Origin: Bdellovibrionota bacterium
Lineage (GTDB): Bacteria > Bdellovibrionota > Bdellovibrionia > Bdellovibrionales > JAEYZS01
Direction: 5' to 3'
Assembly (NCBI GenBank): GCA_040386775.1
Contig: JAZKEU010000009.1
Span: 130,568 to 194,567 of the forward strand
Length of the DNA: 64,000 nucleotides
Program-made: the position numbers and the translations under genes
The notes under the pieces: model-generated
Seen by the model: the letters and a program-made list of their open reading frames with translations, nothing else
Database searches by the model: none
Told to the model about the DNA's origin: nothing
Shown: in pieces, positions 63,983 through 64,000 of the stretch
Layout: every line of letters starts with the position of its first letter
How positions within the stretch are numbered: the stretch's first letter is position 1

Positions 63983-64000
63983 GCAAAGGTGAGCCGCACC
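63983..64000. repeat. Partial copy of the GGTGAGCCGCACC repeat at the window edge
   Basis: GCAAAGGTGAGCCGCACC matches the left arm of the inverted repeat at 40789 with one A fewer. The rest lies beyond the window. Confidence 0.65.

Overview
The window is about 64 kb of AT-rich chromosome from a Gram-negative bacterium. It most resembles a Bdellovibrio-type predator (Bdellovibrionota). The evidence is BamD, RseP, LolA-like and secretin proteins (a double membrane), a Tad/Flp type IVb pilus cluster whose end carries an RHS/YD-repeat protein and a tiny secreted protein in the arrangement I recall for the Bdellovibrio hit locus (bd0108-bd0109 beside flp genes), a CFI-box protein, and many small secreted proteins without recognisable families. 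I see no tRNA, rRNA, CRISPR array, prophage or insertion sequence. The left edge cuts rplU and the right edge cuts a dispersed repeat.

Layout. Positions 1-8.4 kb (+): rplU (partial), rpmA, obgE, a nadD-rsfS fusion, rlmH, gpmI, comF-like, a LolA-like protein and rimO. 8.4-8.9 kb: a structured leader and a 33-residue membrane peptide. 8.9-13.5 kb (-): hpt, TPR protein, bamD, PerM-type permease, cNMP-binding protein, TPR-SH3 protein. 13.6-18.6 kb (+): arginine succinyltransferase (AST) genes astC, astA, astD, then mltG. 18.6-25.4 kb: small secreted or membrane unknowns, a nitroreductase, a cyclophilin, a LysR regulator with a divergent two-gene unit, and a second copy of the leader/membrane-peptide cassette. 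25.4-34.7 kb (-): pgeF, rluD, a J-domain/RodZ-HTH protein, tsaB, rseP, cdsA, uppS, frr, pyrH, tsf, rpsB. 34.9-40.7 kb (-): oxidoreductase, CFI-box protein, priA, periplasmic protein, galU. 41-43.7 kb (+): secreted protein, groES, groEL. 43.7-50 kb: an accessory stretch with an acyltransferase-like protein, a fatty acid desaturase, an XRE regulator pair, an outer-membrane barrel, a DedA protein and a CheY-like regulator. 50-64 kb (-): hit-locus-like genes and the Tad/Flp pilus genes, split by a stress module at 55.4-59.2 kb.

Most interesting points. (1) Two copies, 17 kb apart, of one RNA/peptide cassette: a hairpin with a TTA loop, the block TTGGATGAA, a second hairpin that buries the ribosome binding site, and a 32-33-residue hydrophobic peptide with an LW pair at the same position. 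It looks like an undescribed type I toxin-like or RNA-regulated membrane peptide family. (2) The Tad operon is interrupted by an orphan NtrC-type activator with a good sigma-54 promoter on each side, driving csbD and a DUF883/DUF1328/LEA-like envelope stress set. (3) Gene fusions: NadD-RsfS, TadZ-TadA and J-domain-RodZ HTH. (4) Three families of repeated hairpins: a GCTTGC/GCAAGCGCTG hairpin placed before both groEL and tsf, a CATAGCAACACC palindrome, and a GGTGAGCCGCACC long hairpin.

All functions are read from sequence motifs and gene order only; no database search was possible. Start codons were moved from the longest open frame where a ribosome binding site or signal peptide argued for it.
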